Positions 26,595 through 34,168 of a DNA stretch of 64,000 nt are shown one piece after another. The DNA comes from JBAYNW01 sp041678605 (GTDB lineage: Bacteria; Cyanobacteriota; Vampirovibrionia; Gastranaerophilales; Gastranaerophilaceae): assembly GCA_041678605.1 (NCBI GenBank), contig JBAYNW010000002.1:1-64000 (forward strand), given 5' to 3'. Numbering within the stretch: position 1 is the first letter of the stretch; each line of letters begins with the position of its first letter. Made by a program: the position numbers and the translations under genes. Under the pieces are notes generated by a model. The model was not told the DNA's origin. It did no database searches and saw only the letters and a list, made by a program, of their open reading frames with translations.

Positions 26595-27161
26595 ATGACA
26601 CAAGCATTAATGCCAAAAGAAATTATAGAAAATAAAATCTACATCATTCGAGGACAAAAAGTCATGCTTGATAAAGATTTGGCGTGGCTTTATGAGGTGG
26701 AAACAAAAAGACTTAACGAGGCTGTTAAAAGAAATACGGAAAGATTTCCCGAAGACTTCATGTTTCAATTAACAAAAGAAGAATGGGCCAACTTGATATC
26801 ACAATTTGTAATATCAAGTGAAAATCAATTTTTGAGGTCGCAAATTGCGACCTCAAAATCAGAAGATAGCAGAGGCGGTCAAAGATATTTGCCATACGCC
26901 TTCACAGAACACGGTGTAGCAATGCTTTCAAGCGTTTTGAGAAGCAAGAGAGCGATTGCGATGAATATCCAAATCGTAAGAATTTTTAACCGATTGAGAA
27001 ATATGGCAATCGAACATAAGGATTTGCACGATGAATTAATAGAGCTTAAAAATGCATTCATTAAGTATGCAAGAGAAAATAACTTGGAACTGGAAGAAAT
27101 TTACAAGCAGCTGGATTACTTGAACGATGTAACGAAACCTGCTACAATAGGTTTTAAGTAG
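26595..27161 (+). CDS. ORF6N domain protein, paralogue 1 (between smc and scpA)
   Basis: A 188-residue protein with an N-terminal ORF6N DNA-binding domain (IIENKIYIIRGQKVMLDKDL, AWLYEVETKRLNEAVKRN, ERFPEDFMFQLT, YAFTEHGVAMLSSVL) and a C-terminal helical tail ending TKPATIGFK. ORF6N occurs in phage antirepressor-like and chromosomal regulators; targets are unknown. Two DNA palindromes lie mid-gene (26800-26820 and 26830-26858), where the protein reads LRSQIATSK. Relatives are at 28151 and 59881. Flanking palindrome pairs suggest it arrived by duplication or transfer. Confidence 0.9.
   Translation: MTQALMPKEIIENKIYIIRGQKVMLDKDLAWLYEVETKRLNEAVKRNTERFPEDFMFQLTKEEWANLISQFVISSENQFLRSQIATSKSEDSRGGQRYLPYAFTEHGVAMLSSVLRSKRAIAMNIQIVRIFNRLRNMAIEHKDLHDELIELKNAFIKYARENNLELEEIYKQLDYLNDVTKPATIGFK
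26830..26858. repeat. Palindrome inside ORF6N gene 1
   Basis: 29 bp, perfect, centre GGTCGCAA-A-TTGCGACC. It corresponds to the palindromes at 28344 and 60184 in the two paralogues. Confidence 0.8.
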
Positions 27162-27164
27162 ATA

Positions 27165-27232
27165 GTAGGTTGTGGGGTTTCTACCCCAACAATAAAAAAG
27201 TAAAAGCCGTAGGGTGGGTTTCCTAACCCACC
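27165..27232. repeat. Pair of REP palindromes before scpA
   Basis: GTAGGTTGTGGGGTTTCTAC and CCCAAC, then GTAGGGTGGG-TTTCC-TAACCCACC. Same pair and order as at 26519, with arms diverged but still paired. Confidence 0.8.
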
Positions 27233-27257
27233 AAGCAAAGGAAGTAAAAGAGAAAAT

Positions 27258-28145
27258 ATGGCAGAGGCAATCAATTACAATTCAATAGGAATAGGTGGGG
27301 TAGCCCCACTCCCTAATCAACCTCTCTCGAAACATCCACCGGATGTTTCGCTCGGCAGAGTCCTTCAAGGGGGGCGGGAATATGCGAATGACCTTAATTT
27401 TGTATCTGTTAATCCTGTTACTCAGGAATTTGACGGGATTGAAATCCTTGTTTCTATGGCAAAAACGGGAAAAATTAACCCTTGGAATATTGATATTGTA
27501 GATATTACCGATAAGTATCTCGCTCAGCTTTTTCAAATGAAGTCACAGAACCTCAGATTAACGGGCCGGACACTTTTGTTCGCAGCAATTTTGCTGAAAC
27601 TGAAATCAAATGTTCTGGAAGATATTGATATTGTGGAATTTGAAGGGGCAGAAGAAACACAAGATTTTGAGATTAATGATGACAATTTTGAAGCTGATTA
27701 TACTCAAGAGTACAATACCAACAACGTGATTTCAATTGACGAAGTTCTGCAACGCCGCACCAGCGTACGTTTAAACAGAAACCGCGTAGTAACTCTGAAA
27801 GACTTAATCCGTCAGCTGGAATTTTACGAAATGATTGACAGAAAACAGTCTTTGAAAAACGCCCACGAGCGTGCAAAAAGAAGAGTGCGTTCTTACGCAA
27901 ACTTAACCTCCGATGATATCATAAACCTTGCACATGAAGAATACATTGAAGACAGCGTTCAAAAATTAAGGGAAAATCTTGAACAGATTTTTAAGAAAGA
28001 AAAGAAAATTGAATTAAATGAGCTTATACTGTTAGGTATGGACAGAATCACGGCATACATAGCACTTTTGTTTTTGTCCGCCGAAAGCGATTACGACCTT
28101 GTGCAGGATGAATTCTATTCGGATTTGTATGTGATAAAAGGGTAA
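27258..28145 (+). CDS. scpA: Segregation and condensation protein A
   Basis: A 295-residue kleisin that bridges the SMC heads. Family features: FDGIEILVSMAKTGKINPW, DIVDITDKYLAQLF, RTLLFAAILLKLKSN and a C-terminal winged helix with AYIALLFLSAE. Residues about 13-41 (GVAPLPNQPLSKHPPDVSLG and more) do not fit the family. They derive from an inserted palindromic element, after which the normal N-terminus resumes. GGAAG lies 11 nt before the ATG, a long spacing. It is followed 5 nt later by a second ORF6N gene. Confidence 0.95.
   Translation: MAEAINYNSIGIGGVAPLPNQPLSKHPPDVSLGRVLQGGREYANDLNFVSVNPVTQEFDGIEILVSMAKTGKINPWNIDIVDITDKYLAQLFQMKSQNLRLTGRTLLFAAILLKLKSNVLEDIDIVEFEGAEETQDFEINDDNFEADYTQEYNTNNVISIDEVLQRRTSVRLNRNRVVTLKDLIRQLEFYEMIDRKQSLKNAHERAKRRVRSYANLTSDDIINLAHEEYIEDSVQKLRENLEQIFKKEKKIELNELILLGMDRITAYIALLFLSAESDYDLVQDEFYSDLYVIKG
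27294..27378. repeat. In-frame palindromic element in scpA
   Basis: About 85 bp: GGTGGGGTAGCCCCACTCCC, a central palindrome CGAAACATCCACCGGATGTT-TCG, then CTTCAAGGGGGGCGGG. GC-rich against the gene. It adds about 28 residues to the ScpA N-terminus. Confidence 0.75.
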
Positions 28146-28150
28146 TAAAA

Positions 28151-28669
28151 ATGAATGAACTGGTTCCTGTTGAGATTATTGAGAATAAGATTTTTGTAAT
28201 TCGCGGAGAAAAGGTTATGCTGGACCGTGATTTAGCACAGCTTTATGAAATCGAAACAAAGAGGTTAAATGAAGCCGTAAAGAGAAATATTGAAAGATTT
28301 CCTGCCGGTTTTATGTTTAAATTAACAAAAGATGAATTCAAAGAACTGGTCGCAAATTGCGACCGGTTAAGCCCGCTTAAACATTCGAGTACTGAACCTT
28401 TTGTTTTTACCGAGCATGGAGCACTTATGCTTTCAAGTGTTCTAAATTCAAAAAAAGCAATAAACGTAAGCATTCAAATTATAGAAGTTTTTAACAAACT
28501 CAGAAAGTTTGCACTGAGCCAAAATCAGCTTGCCGAAAGGATAAGCTCTTTGGAACAGGCGTTTATGAACTACTCCAAAGACAACAACGAAGATATTGAA
28601 GATTTACAAAGGGCGGTGTCCTACTTGCTGGATATAACAAAACCTGCTACAATAGGTTTTAAAGGCTAA
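28151..28669 (+). CDS. ORF6N domain protein, paralogue 2 (between scpA and scpB)
   Basis: A 172-residue protein very similar to the ones at 26595 and 59881 (NELVPVEIIENKIFVIRGEK, RDLAQLYEIETKRLNEAVKR, TEHGALMLSSVL; end TKPATIGFKG). It reads ELVANCDRLSPLKHS at the variable mid-gene segment, the alternative version to paralogue 1. It fits between scpA and scpB with gaps of only 5 and 6 nt and so is presumably co-translated with them. Function unknown; a DNA-binding regulator by domain. Confidence 0.9.
   Translation: MNELVPVEIIENKIFVIRGEKVMLDRDLAQLYEIETKRLNEAVKRNIERFPAGFMFKLTKDEFKELVANCDRLSPLKHSSTEPFVFTEHGALMLSSVLNSKKAINVSIQIIEVFNKLRKFALSQNQLAERISSLEQAFMNYSKDNNEDIEDLQRAVSYLLDITKPATIGFKG
28344..28368. 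repeat. Palindrome inside ORF6N gene 2
   Basis: 25 bp, AACTGGTCGCAA-A-TTGCGACCGGTT with one G·T-type mismatch. Same centre as at 26830 but read in another frame (VANCDR rather than SQIAT). Confidence 0.75.
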
Positions 28670-28675
28670 GGATAA

Positions 28676-29200
28676 ATGATAGAAAATTTAAAATCAAAAA
28701 TAGAAGCAGTATTATTCACAACGGCAAAGACTTTGAAGCTCAAAGAAATTGCCGAGATTTTGGGCAGCGAAGCGGATGAAACAGAAGAAGCTTTATTGGG
28801 ATTAATTATGGATTATGCTTCCCGTGATGGAGCGTTAGAAATTGACGACGAAGACGGTTACATTCTGCAGGTCAAAACGGAGCATATGGATATTGTTGAA
28901 AAGCTCTGCCCTGTTGAACTAAAACCTGCCGTTTTAAAAACTTTAACCGTAATTGCACTGAAGGAGCCAATCAGACAGGCTTATCTGAAGGAATTGCGAG
29001 GCTCAAATGCCTACGAACACGTCCAAGAGCTGGTGGAAAAAGGTTTGATATCCAAACATCGGGATAAAAACGGCCGTTCGTTCAACCTTAAAACCACCCA
29101 GAAATTTAATGAGTATTTCAAACTTAAGGGCGATGCCAAAGCTCTGGCAAAATTTCTGGAAATAGAAAAAGGGGTCAAGGACAATCCTCAGGATGAGTAG
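28676..29200 (+). CDS. scpB: Segregation and condensation protein B
   Basis: A 174-residue double winged-helix protein that dimerises and binds ScpA in the SMC complex. Family segments: IEAVLFTTAKTLKLKEIAEI, LKTLTVIALKEPIRQAYLKE, LRGSNAYEHVQELVEKGLI, RSFNLKTTQKFNEYF. AAGGATAA precedes the ATG. Last gene of the interrupted smc-scpA-scpB cluster. Confidence 0.95.
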   Translation: MIENLKSKIEAVLFTTAKTLKLKEIAEILGSEADETEEALLGLIMDYASRDGALEIDDEDGYILQVKTEHMDIVEKLCPVELKPAVLKTLTVIALKEPIRQAYLKELRGSNAYEHVQELVEKGLISKHRDKNGRSFNLKTTQKFNEYFKLKGDAKALAKFLEIEKGVKDNPQDE

Positions 29201-29234
29201 AGTACAGGACCCGCACCACTTTTGAAAGGTTGAA

Positions 29235-30758
29235 ATGTTGAAAAAAAAATTTCCGGTTATTATTCTAATATTGACAATCGCTTTCTCACTTTTATTTTTG
29301 AGCAAGGTACTTCCGAGTATTTATTTGAATGCCGGCAAAATTGCTTACCGAAGAGGGAATTATAAGGAAGCCTGCTCCGAGTTTAAAATGGCGGTCCGCC
29401 TTAATCCCAAAAACGTGGATGCAAGATATTACTACGTTCAGGCCTTAATTAAACTTCCGCCGACTTTAAAAGTTCAGAAAGAACTTTATGAAATTTCTCA
29501 AGAAAATTTGTCGGACAGTGCGGATTTGATTGCCGACAGGCAAATTTCAAAATGGAAAAACCGAATTTCTTTTGATTTCGGCGAAAATTACATTGAACAG
29601 GTCACTTTTGACAACAAAATTTTAAGATGGGACAAATCAAAATTCCCCATAACAGTAAATGTCGAAAGCACTTCTTCAAGCCAATTGCCGGAATATTACG
29701 AAATAGGGGCCAAGCTTGCTTTTGTACAATGGCAGATTTCAACCAATAATTTCATCCGGTTTAAATTTGTAAATAATCCCCAAAAATCACAAATAATAGT
29801 AAAATTTGCCCCAATTGCCGAAAGGAAAAATTGTTCACGGGAAGAATGCAAATACATAGTGGCCTACACAATGCCAACGATAAAGGGCAATTTGCTTAAT
29901 AAAATGGATATTACATTTTACAAAACAAATAATTTGAATCAACATTTTGCCGAAAAAGAAGTTTACAATACTACTCTGCATGAAATCGGCCATGCCCTCG
30001 GGATTATGGGACATAGCTACAACAAAGGCAATTTGATGTACATGCAAAGCAATCAGAACATTTTTTTCAATAAATTCCGAAGTAATTTTCAGATGATTTC
30101 ACCGCAAGATTTAAACACTCTAATGTTACTGTATCGACTGGCTCCGGATATTACCAATACCCCTTTGAGCCAATTCAATACCAGCCACCAGATTTTTGCT
30201 CCCATAGTTTTGGGTTCTGAAAAACAAATTAACTCCAGAAAAATACTTGAAGCACAAAATTATATTAATGCGGCCCCGAAATTACCAAACGGCTATATAG
30301 ATTTATCATCGGCTTACTTAGAAGAAAAAGAATATAATTCTGCGATTGAAGCAACAAAGAAAGCTCTGGAGTTTTCGTCAACAGAGAATGATAAATTTAT
30401 TGTTTATTATAACTTTGCCGTTATTTATATGAACCTGCGGGAGTGGGATAACTCTCTGAAATATGCCGAACTTGCAAAGCAAATTCAGCCGTCATCCGCT
30501 TCGGATGTTGACGCATTAATATCAAAAATAAAATTTAACAGAAAAAGCAGAGGATTTGCGAAAAAAATCTATACACAATCTTTGGAAAAAAATCCTGCAA
30601 ATATAAATGACTCTATAAGCTTAACAAAAATTTATTTGAGAGAACTGAATTTGGCTCAAGCCGGCAAAACCTTAAATCACCTTATTGCAGCCAATCCTAA
30701 GGCAAAATCAGACCCGAGACTTGAAGACTACAGGGTATTGATATTTTTATTTAAGTAG
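29235..30758 (+). CDS. Membrane-anchored matrixin-like metalloprotease with TPR repeats
   Basis: A 507-residue protein: an N-terminal membrane helix (FPVIILILTIAFSLLFL), a first TPR (AYRRGNYKEACSEFKMAVRLNP), a zinc protease domain with the full metzincin site HEIGHALGIMGH (about residue 251) and a Met-turn-like LMYMQ, then C-terminal TPRs (about 350-500). Such matrixin domains hydrolyse proteins outside the membrane. AAAGG lies before the ATG. It starts 34 nt after scpB and may be read through from it. Substrate unknown. Confidence 0.85.
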   Translation: MLKKKFPVIILILTIAFSLLFLSKVLPSIYLNAGKIAYRRGNYKEACSEFKMAVRLNPKNVDARYYYVQALIKLPPTLKVQKELYEISQENLSDSADLIADRQISKWKNRISFDFGENYIEQVTFDNKILRWDKSKFPITVNVESTSSSQLPEYYEIGAKLAFVQWQISTNNFIRFKFVNNPQKSQIIVKFAPIAERKNCSREECKYIVAYTMPTIKGNLLNKMDITFYKTNNLNQHFAEKEVYNTTLHEIGHALGIMGHSYNKGNLMYMQSNQNIFFNKFRSNFQMISPQDLNTLMLLYRLAPDITNTPLSQFNTSHQIFAPIVLGSEKQINSRKILEAQNYINAAPKLPNGYIDLSSAYLEEKEYNSAIEATKKALEFSSTENDKFIVYYNFAVIYMNLREWDNSLKYAELAKQIQPSSASDVDALISKIKFNRKSRGFAKKIYTQSLEKNPANINDSISLTKIYLRELNLAQAGKTLNHLIAANPKAKSDPRLEDYRVLIFLFK

Positions 30759-30856
30759 TAAAATTGTAAATAAATTTACGTTTGGTAGCAAAAAAATTTT
30801 CAGCGGGTTTTATTAAACTAAAGTGCGACAAATCTCGCTAAAAATGGAGTGTTTAT

Positions 30857-31594
30857 ATGAGAATTGACAACCAGAATTACGGCAACCGCAATGTTAATTT
30901 TAAAATGAATTTTCCCGTCAAAGTAGCCGGCAAAGTACAAACAAGGTGTGGCGTAAGAATCCGTCAGGCAATACTGGATGAAAATATTTCAGGGGCTATA
31001 CGTTCCCTCGTCAGACTTTTAGAGGGCCGCCAACAAATGGAAAAAGCCGATAAAGAAGCCTTCCTCAGGATGTTTAATAATATTCCGGATTATGAGATGC
31101 CCGAAAAACCTGTTAAAGCATGTTCACTTGTGAGGTATTATTCTAAAAACGGTGATGCGTATTTGTTTACGGGAAAAGATGCAAAAATAGTTAACGAAAT
31201 AGGCAAAAAATTCGGGCCTGCCAAACAGACAACAAAGACGCTTGACGTAGCTTTGCTAGGTGAAAAGTACGGCAATGCAATTTCAAATTTAATCAGCAAT
31301 ACTTCCCGTCAGCTTAAAATAATGCTAAAAAAAGGTGAAAAAAGAGAACCCGTAGAACTTCATATTTACGCAGATTGCTTGCCGCGTAAACTTAAAAATG
31401 GGGAATTGAGATATGATTTTAAAATTTATAAACTTTCTTTTGAAAAAATCGGAACTCCTCTTGAGTTAGATAAGAACACGGCCCCAATTTTAAAACCCGA
31501 GAAAAAAGAACCTATAAAAAGTTTAAAAAGAAAAACACCGAGAAAAACCAATGACCCGCTGCAAACTAAAATGAATTTTTTCGCAACTGTGTAA
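30857..31594 (+). CDS. NVNF-motif protein of unknown function
   Basis: A 245-residue protein, opening MRIDNQNYGNRNVNFKMNFP. It is basic, without signal peptide or membrane segment, and ends in a Lys/Pro-rich tail (PEKKEPIKSLKRKTPRKT). No family recognised. GGAG precedes the ATG. The N-terminal NRNVNFKMNF resembles the openings of the other short proteins in this window. Confidence 0.65.
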   Translation: MRIDNQNYGNRNVNFKMNFPVKVAGKVQTRCGVRIRQAILDENISGAIRSLVRLLEGRQQMEKADKEAFLRMFNNIPDYEMPEKPVKACSLVRYYSKNGDAYLFTGKDAKIVNEIGKKFGPAKQTTKTLDVALLGEKYGNAISNLISNTSRQLKIMLKKGEKREPVELHIYADCLPRKLKNGELRYDFKIYKLSFEKIGTPLELDKNTAPILKPEKKEPIKSLKRKTPRKTNDPLQTKMNFFATV

Positions 31595-31702
31595 AAATTA
31601 TTAATAAATTGTTTTAATTCATAATTTTTTGGAATATAATATTCCGGTTGACGTCTTTATTCGTTAATGAATAATGACCGGTTAAAATTATTGGAGAAAT
31701 TA

Positions 31703-33076
31703 ATGTACAATGTTGCGATTATAGGAGCGGGACCCGCAGGGATTTTTACTGCTTTAGAGATTATGAAACTGAAACCTGACTGGAAAGTTATTTTGGTTGA
31801 AAAGGGCAAAAAAATCGAAAAAAGAAAATGTTTTTTGCGTGAAGGATACAAATCGTGTCCGGGCTGCAAAAAATGCGGTCTTTTGTGCGGCTGGGGCGGA
31901 GCCGGAGCGTTTTCTGACGGGAAATTAACCCTAACGCCTGACGTTGGCGGACATTTAGGCGACTATATGCCAAGAAAAGACGTCGAAGAATTAATCGACT
32001 ACACTGATAAGATTTACCTGAATTTTGGTGCCACTGAAGTTATTTATGGAACAGACAAAGAAGATTATGCCAAAATTGCCCATCAGGCAACACTTGCCGA
32101 ATTAAAACTTGTCCATTCACCTGTAAGACATATGGGAACCGAAAGAAGCCTGAACGTCCTTAAAAATATGCAGGATTTTTTGACGGACAAAATTACAATA
32201 TTGTATGACGAAACCGTAGACAAATTAATTGTTAAAAACGGGCAGGTAAAGGGGTTTACGACTAAAGGCGGACAGACTATAAATGCTGAATATACAGTTA
32301 TCGCACCGGGCAGAGAAGGTGCCGACTGGCTCACGGCGGAATTTGCGGAAAACAAAATAGGAATGGTCAACAACGCCGTCGATATCGGCGTCAGGGTTGA
32401 ACTTCCCGCTCCTGTGCTTGAACCGATAACCGAAAAACTTTATGAATCAAAATTAATTTATAATTCGCCGACTTTTGGCGACGAAGTCAGAACTTTCTGT
32501 ATGAACCCTTACGGCGAAGTCGTAAGCGAAAATTACAACGGAATTTTAACCGTAAACGGCCATAGTTACGCAACAAGAAGAACCGCAAACACAAACTTTG
32601 CACTCCTTGTATCGGAAAAATTCACAGAACCCTTCAAAGAACCGATTGCCTACGGGCAGCACGTTGCAAGGCTGGCAAATATGCTCGCAGGCGGGGTTTT
32701 GGTCCAAAGATTTGGCGATTTGCTTGACGGACGCCGCTCTACCGTCGAAAGAATTAACTCAAGCATAATCACACCAACCTTAACATCCGCAACACCGGGG
32801 GATTTAAGCTTGGTACTGCCTTACAGGCAATTATTAAGTATTATCGAAATGCTCTACGCACTTGACAAAATCGCTCCGGGTGCAGCTTCAAGATACACTT
32901 TGCTTTACGGAGTCGAAGTTAAATTTTACTCCGCAAGGGTCAAGCTGACAGATGAACTTGAAACCGAAGGGGTCAAAAACCTTTTCACAATCGGCGATGG
33001 AGCAGGAGTAACAAGAGGTTTAATTCAGGCTTCAGCCTCCGGAATTCATGCCGCAAGAGTTATTTGCTCCAGGTAG
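31703..33076 (+). CDS. FAD-dependent oxidoreductase (dehydrogenase)
   Basis: A 457-residue flavoprotein. The N-terminal Rossmann motif GAGPAG follows MYNVAII, and the C-terminal FAD loop TIGDGAGVTRGLIQASASG is intact. A cluster CPGCKKCGLLCGWGGAGAFSDG follows the first beta strands, typical of the COG2509-like dehydrogenases; its substrate is unknown. I chose ATG 31703 with TTGGAG upstream over an in-frame ATG 36 nt earlier, because it places the nucleotide-binding strand at the N-terminus as usual. It stands alone. Confidence 0.88.
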   Translation: MYNVAIIGAGPAGIFTALEIMKLKPDWKVILVEKGKKIEKRKCFLREGYKSCPGCKKCGLLCGWGGAGAFSDGKLTLTPDVGGHLGDYMPRKDVEELIDYTDKIYLNFGATEVIYGTDKEDYAKIAHQATLAELKLVHSPVRHMGTERSLNVLKNMQDFLTDKITILYDETVDKLIVKNGQVKGFTTKGGQTINAEYTVIAPGREGADWLTAEFAENKIGMVNNAVDIGVRVELPAPVLEPITEKLYESKLIYNSPTFGDEVRTFCMNPYGEVVSENYNGILTVNGHSYATRRTANTNFALLVSEKFTEPFKEPIAYGQHVARLANMLAGGVLVQRFGDLLDGRRSTVERINSSIITPTLTSATPGDLSLVLPYRQLLSIIEMLYALDKIAPGAASRYTLLYGVEVKFYSARVKLTDELETEGVKNLFTIGDGAGVTRGLIQASASGIHAARVICSR

Positions 33077-33174
33077 ATGGACAGTTGAAAGTTTGATAAG
33101 CTAACTTTTTGACTCTTTGCATCTAAAACTAGGTGAACATTTATGCATAATCCACTAAATGATAAAATGTTTTT

Positions 33175-33220
33175 ATTCTGCATGAAAAGTCAACATTTGT
33201 GTTGACTTTTCATGCAGAAT
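33175..33220. promoter_or_regulatory. Operator-like 21-bp inverted repeat
   Basis: ATTCTGCATGAAAAGTCAAC plus A pairs perfectly with its complement across TTTG. The right arm contains the -35 box of the toxin-antitoxin promoter, so binding by the XRE antitoxin would block transcription. It could also act as a terminator for the upstream gene, though no U-run follows. Confidence 0.7.
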
Positions 33221-33230
33221 AGTTTATACT
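33202..33230 (+). promoter_or_regulatory. Leaderless promoter of the toxin-antitoxin pair
   Basis: TTGACT (33202-33207), 17 bp, TATACT (33225-33230). The ATG follows 6 nt later, so the transcript should start at or next to the start codon. Confidence 0.8.
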
Positions 33231-33236
33231 TATATC

Positions 33237-33716
33237 ATGAAAGACATTCAAACATATAATGAACCGGCATTTGACAATAAAACAGGCTATTTAATAAGCG
33301 GCATTTACTTAATGAAAATTGATGATTTGTTAAATCATGAAATCTTAGGAGGTACAGCCAAAAGAAAAAACTTAATTTATTCTCTGAAAGAAGCTTGTGA
33401 AATTTATTGGTCTTATGGAATATATGAAATATATGTAAACGGTAGTTTTGCGACAATAAAGGAATATCCCAACGATATTGACGGATATTTGCGAGTTGAT
33501 GTTAAAAGTGAAAGTTTTATAAAGTTAACATCCAGCGGAAACATTTGGGGACAACTTCAATCAATAGGCACATATAAATTACCAATGTGGCATAAATACA
33601 AAATCGAATTTTATGTAGAAAATAAATATGAACAATTTCATAATTTCTTTACCCATTCAAAAGATGGCATTGAAAGAGGAATTATAAAACTAATTAAAGG
33701 AGGTCAAAATGATTAA
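33237..33716 (+). CDS. DUF6932-like nucleotidyltransferase, probable toxin
   Basis: A 159-residue protein with the minimal nucleotidyltransferase motif YVNGSFATIKEYPNDIDGYL (G-S then D-x-D). It overlaps the following XRE gene by 8 nt. A nucleotidyltransferase next to an XRE protein is a typical toxin-antitoxin arrangement; which partner is toxic is inferred. The ATG has no Shine-Dalgarno and sits 6 nt after the -10 box. The low GC content suggests transfer. Alternative: a nucleotide-modifying immunity protein. Confidence 0.7.
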   Translation: MKDIQTYNEPAFDNKTGYLISGIYLMKIDDLLNHEILGGTAKRKNLIYSLKEACEIYWSYGIYEIYVNGSFATIKEYPNDIDGYLRVDVKSESFIKLTSSGNIWGQLQSIGTYKLPMWHKYKIEFYVENKYEQFHNFFTHSKDGIERGIIKLIKGGQND

Positions 33717-34104
33717 ATCTGAACACCAAAAAAATATAACATTAAAACGCATCAAAGAATTTAAAAAACATCTAAATGATCTCGATGAGTGGTCTTCAGG
33801 TAGTGTTAATTCCATAATCGGACAATTAGAGCAAGAGCTTGAAGAATATGAAAGATTAAAAAAAGGCGAGTATACTTTGCCCAAAAACATTCCTTTTGGC
33901 GAATTATTAAAATGCATTGCCAAAGTAAGAATATCAAAAGGTTTGTCTCAACAAGATTTGGCCAATCTTTTGGGATTAACTAAACAGCAAATTAATAGGT
34001 ACGAAGAATATGATTACCAAAATGTTTCATTATCAAAAATAAATGAAATATTAGAGGTTTTAGGTTTAACTGTTAGCTTGGAACATTTCAAAAAAGCCGC
34101 ATAG
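33709..34104 (+). CDS. XRE-family antitoxin-like regulator
   Basis: A 131-residue protein: an N-terminal helical region (about 1-55, HQKNITLKRIKEFKKHLNDL, then EQELEEYERLKKG) and a C-terminal Cro/CI-type HTH (RISKGLSQQDLANLLGLTKQ, QINRYEE). The HTH after an acidic coiled segment is usual for antitoxins that bind their own operator. AAAGGAGG lies within the end of the toxin gene, 5 nt before the ATG. It ends in a hairpin terminator. Confidence 0.8.
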   Translation: MIKSEHQKNITLKRIKEFKKHLNDLDEWSSGSVNSIIGQLEQELEEYERLKKGEYTLPKNIPFGELLKCIAKVRISKGLSQQDLANLLGLTKQQINRYEEYDYQNVSLSKINEILEVLGLTVSLEHFKKAA

Positions 34105-34134
34105 ACAAAGGGGCAAAAGAAATCGGCTTTTTTT
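34090..34134 (+). terminator. Terminator of the toxin-antitoxin operon
   Basis: AAAAAAGCCG pairs with CGGCTTTTTT over a 24-nt loop, overlapping the antitoxin stop codon. Its T run is also part of the -35 region of the histidine kinase promoter. Confidence 0.75.
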
Positions 34135-34162
34135 GACTTATGCCCAAATCTCGTGGTATAAT
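34133..34162 (+). promoter_or_regulatory. Leaderless promoter of the histidine kinase gene
   Basis: TTGACT (34133-34138), 18 bp, TATAAT (34157-34162), then ATG at 34169 after exactly 6 nt. The -35 overlaps the preceding terminator. Confidence 0.8.
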
Positions 34163-34168
34163 CTCACT

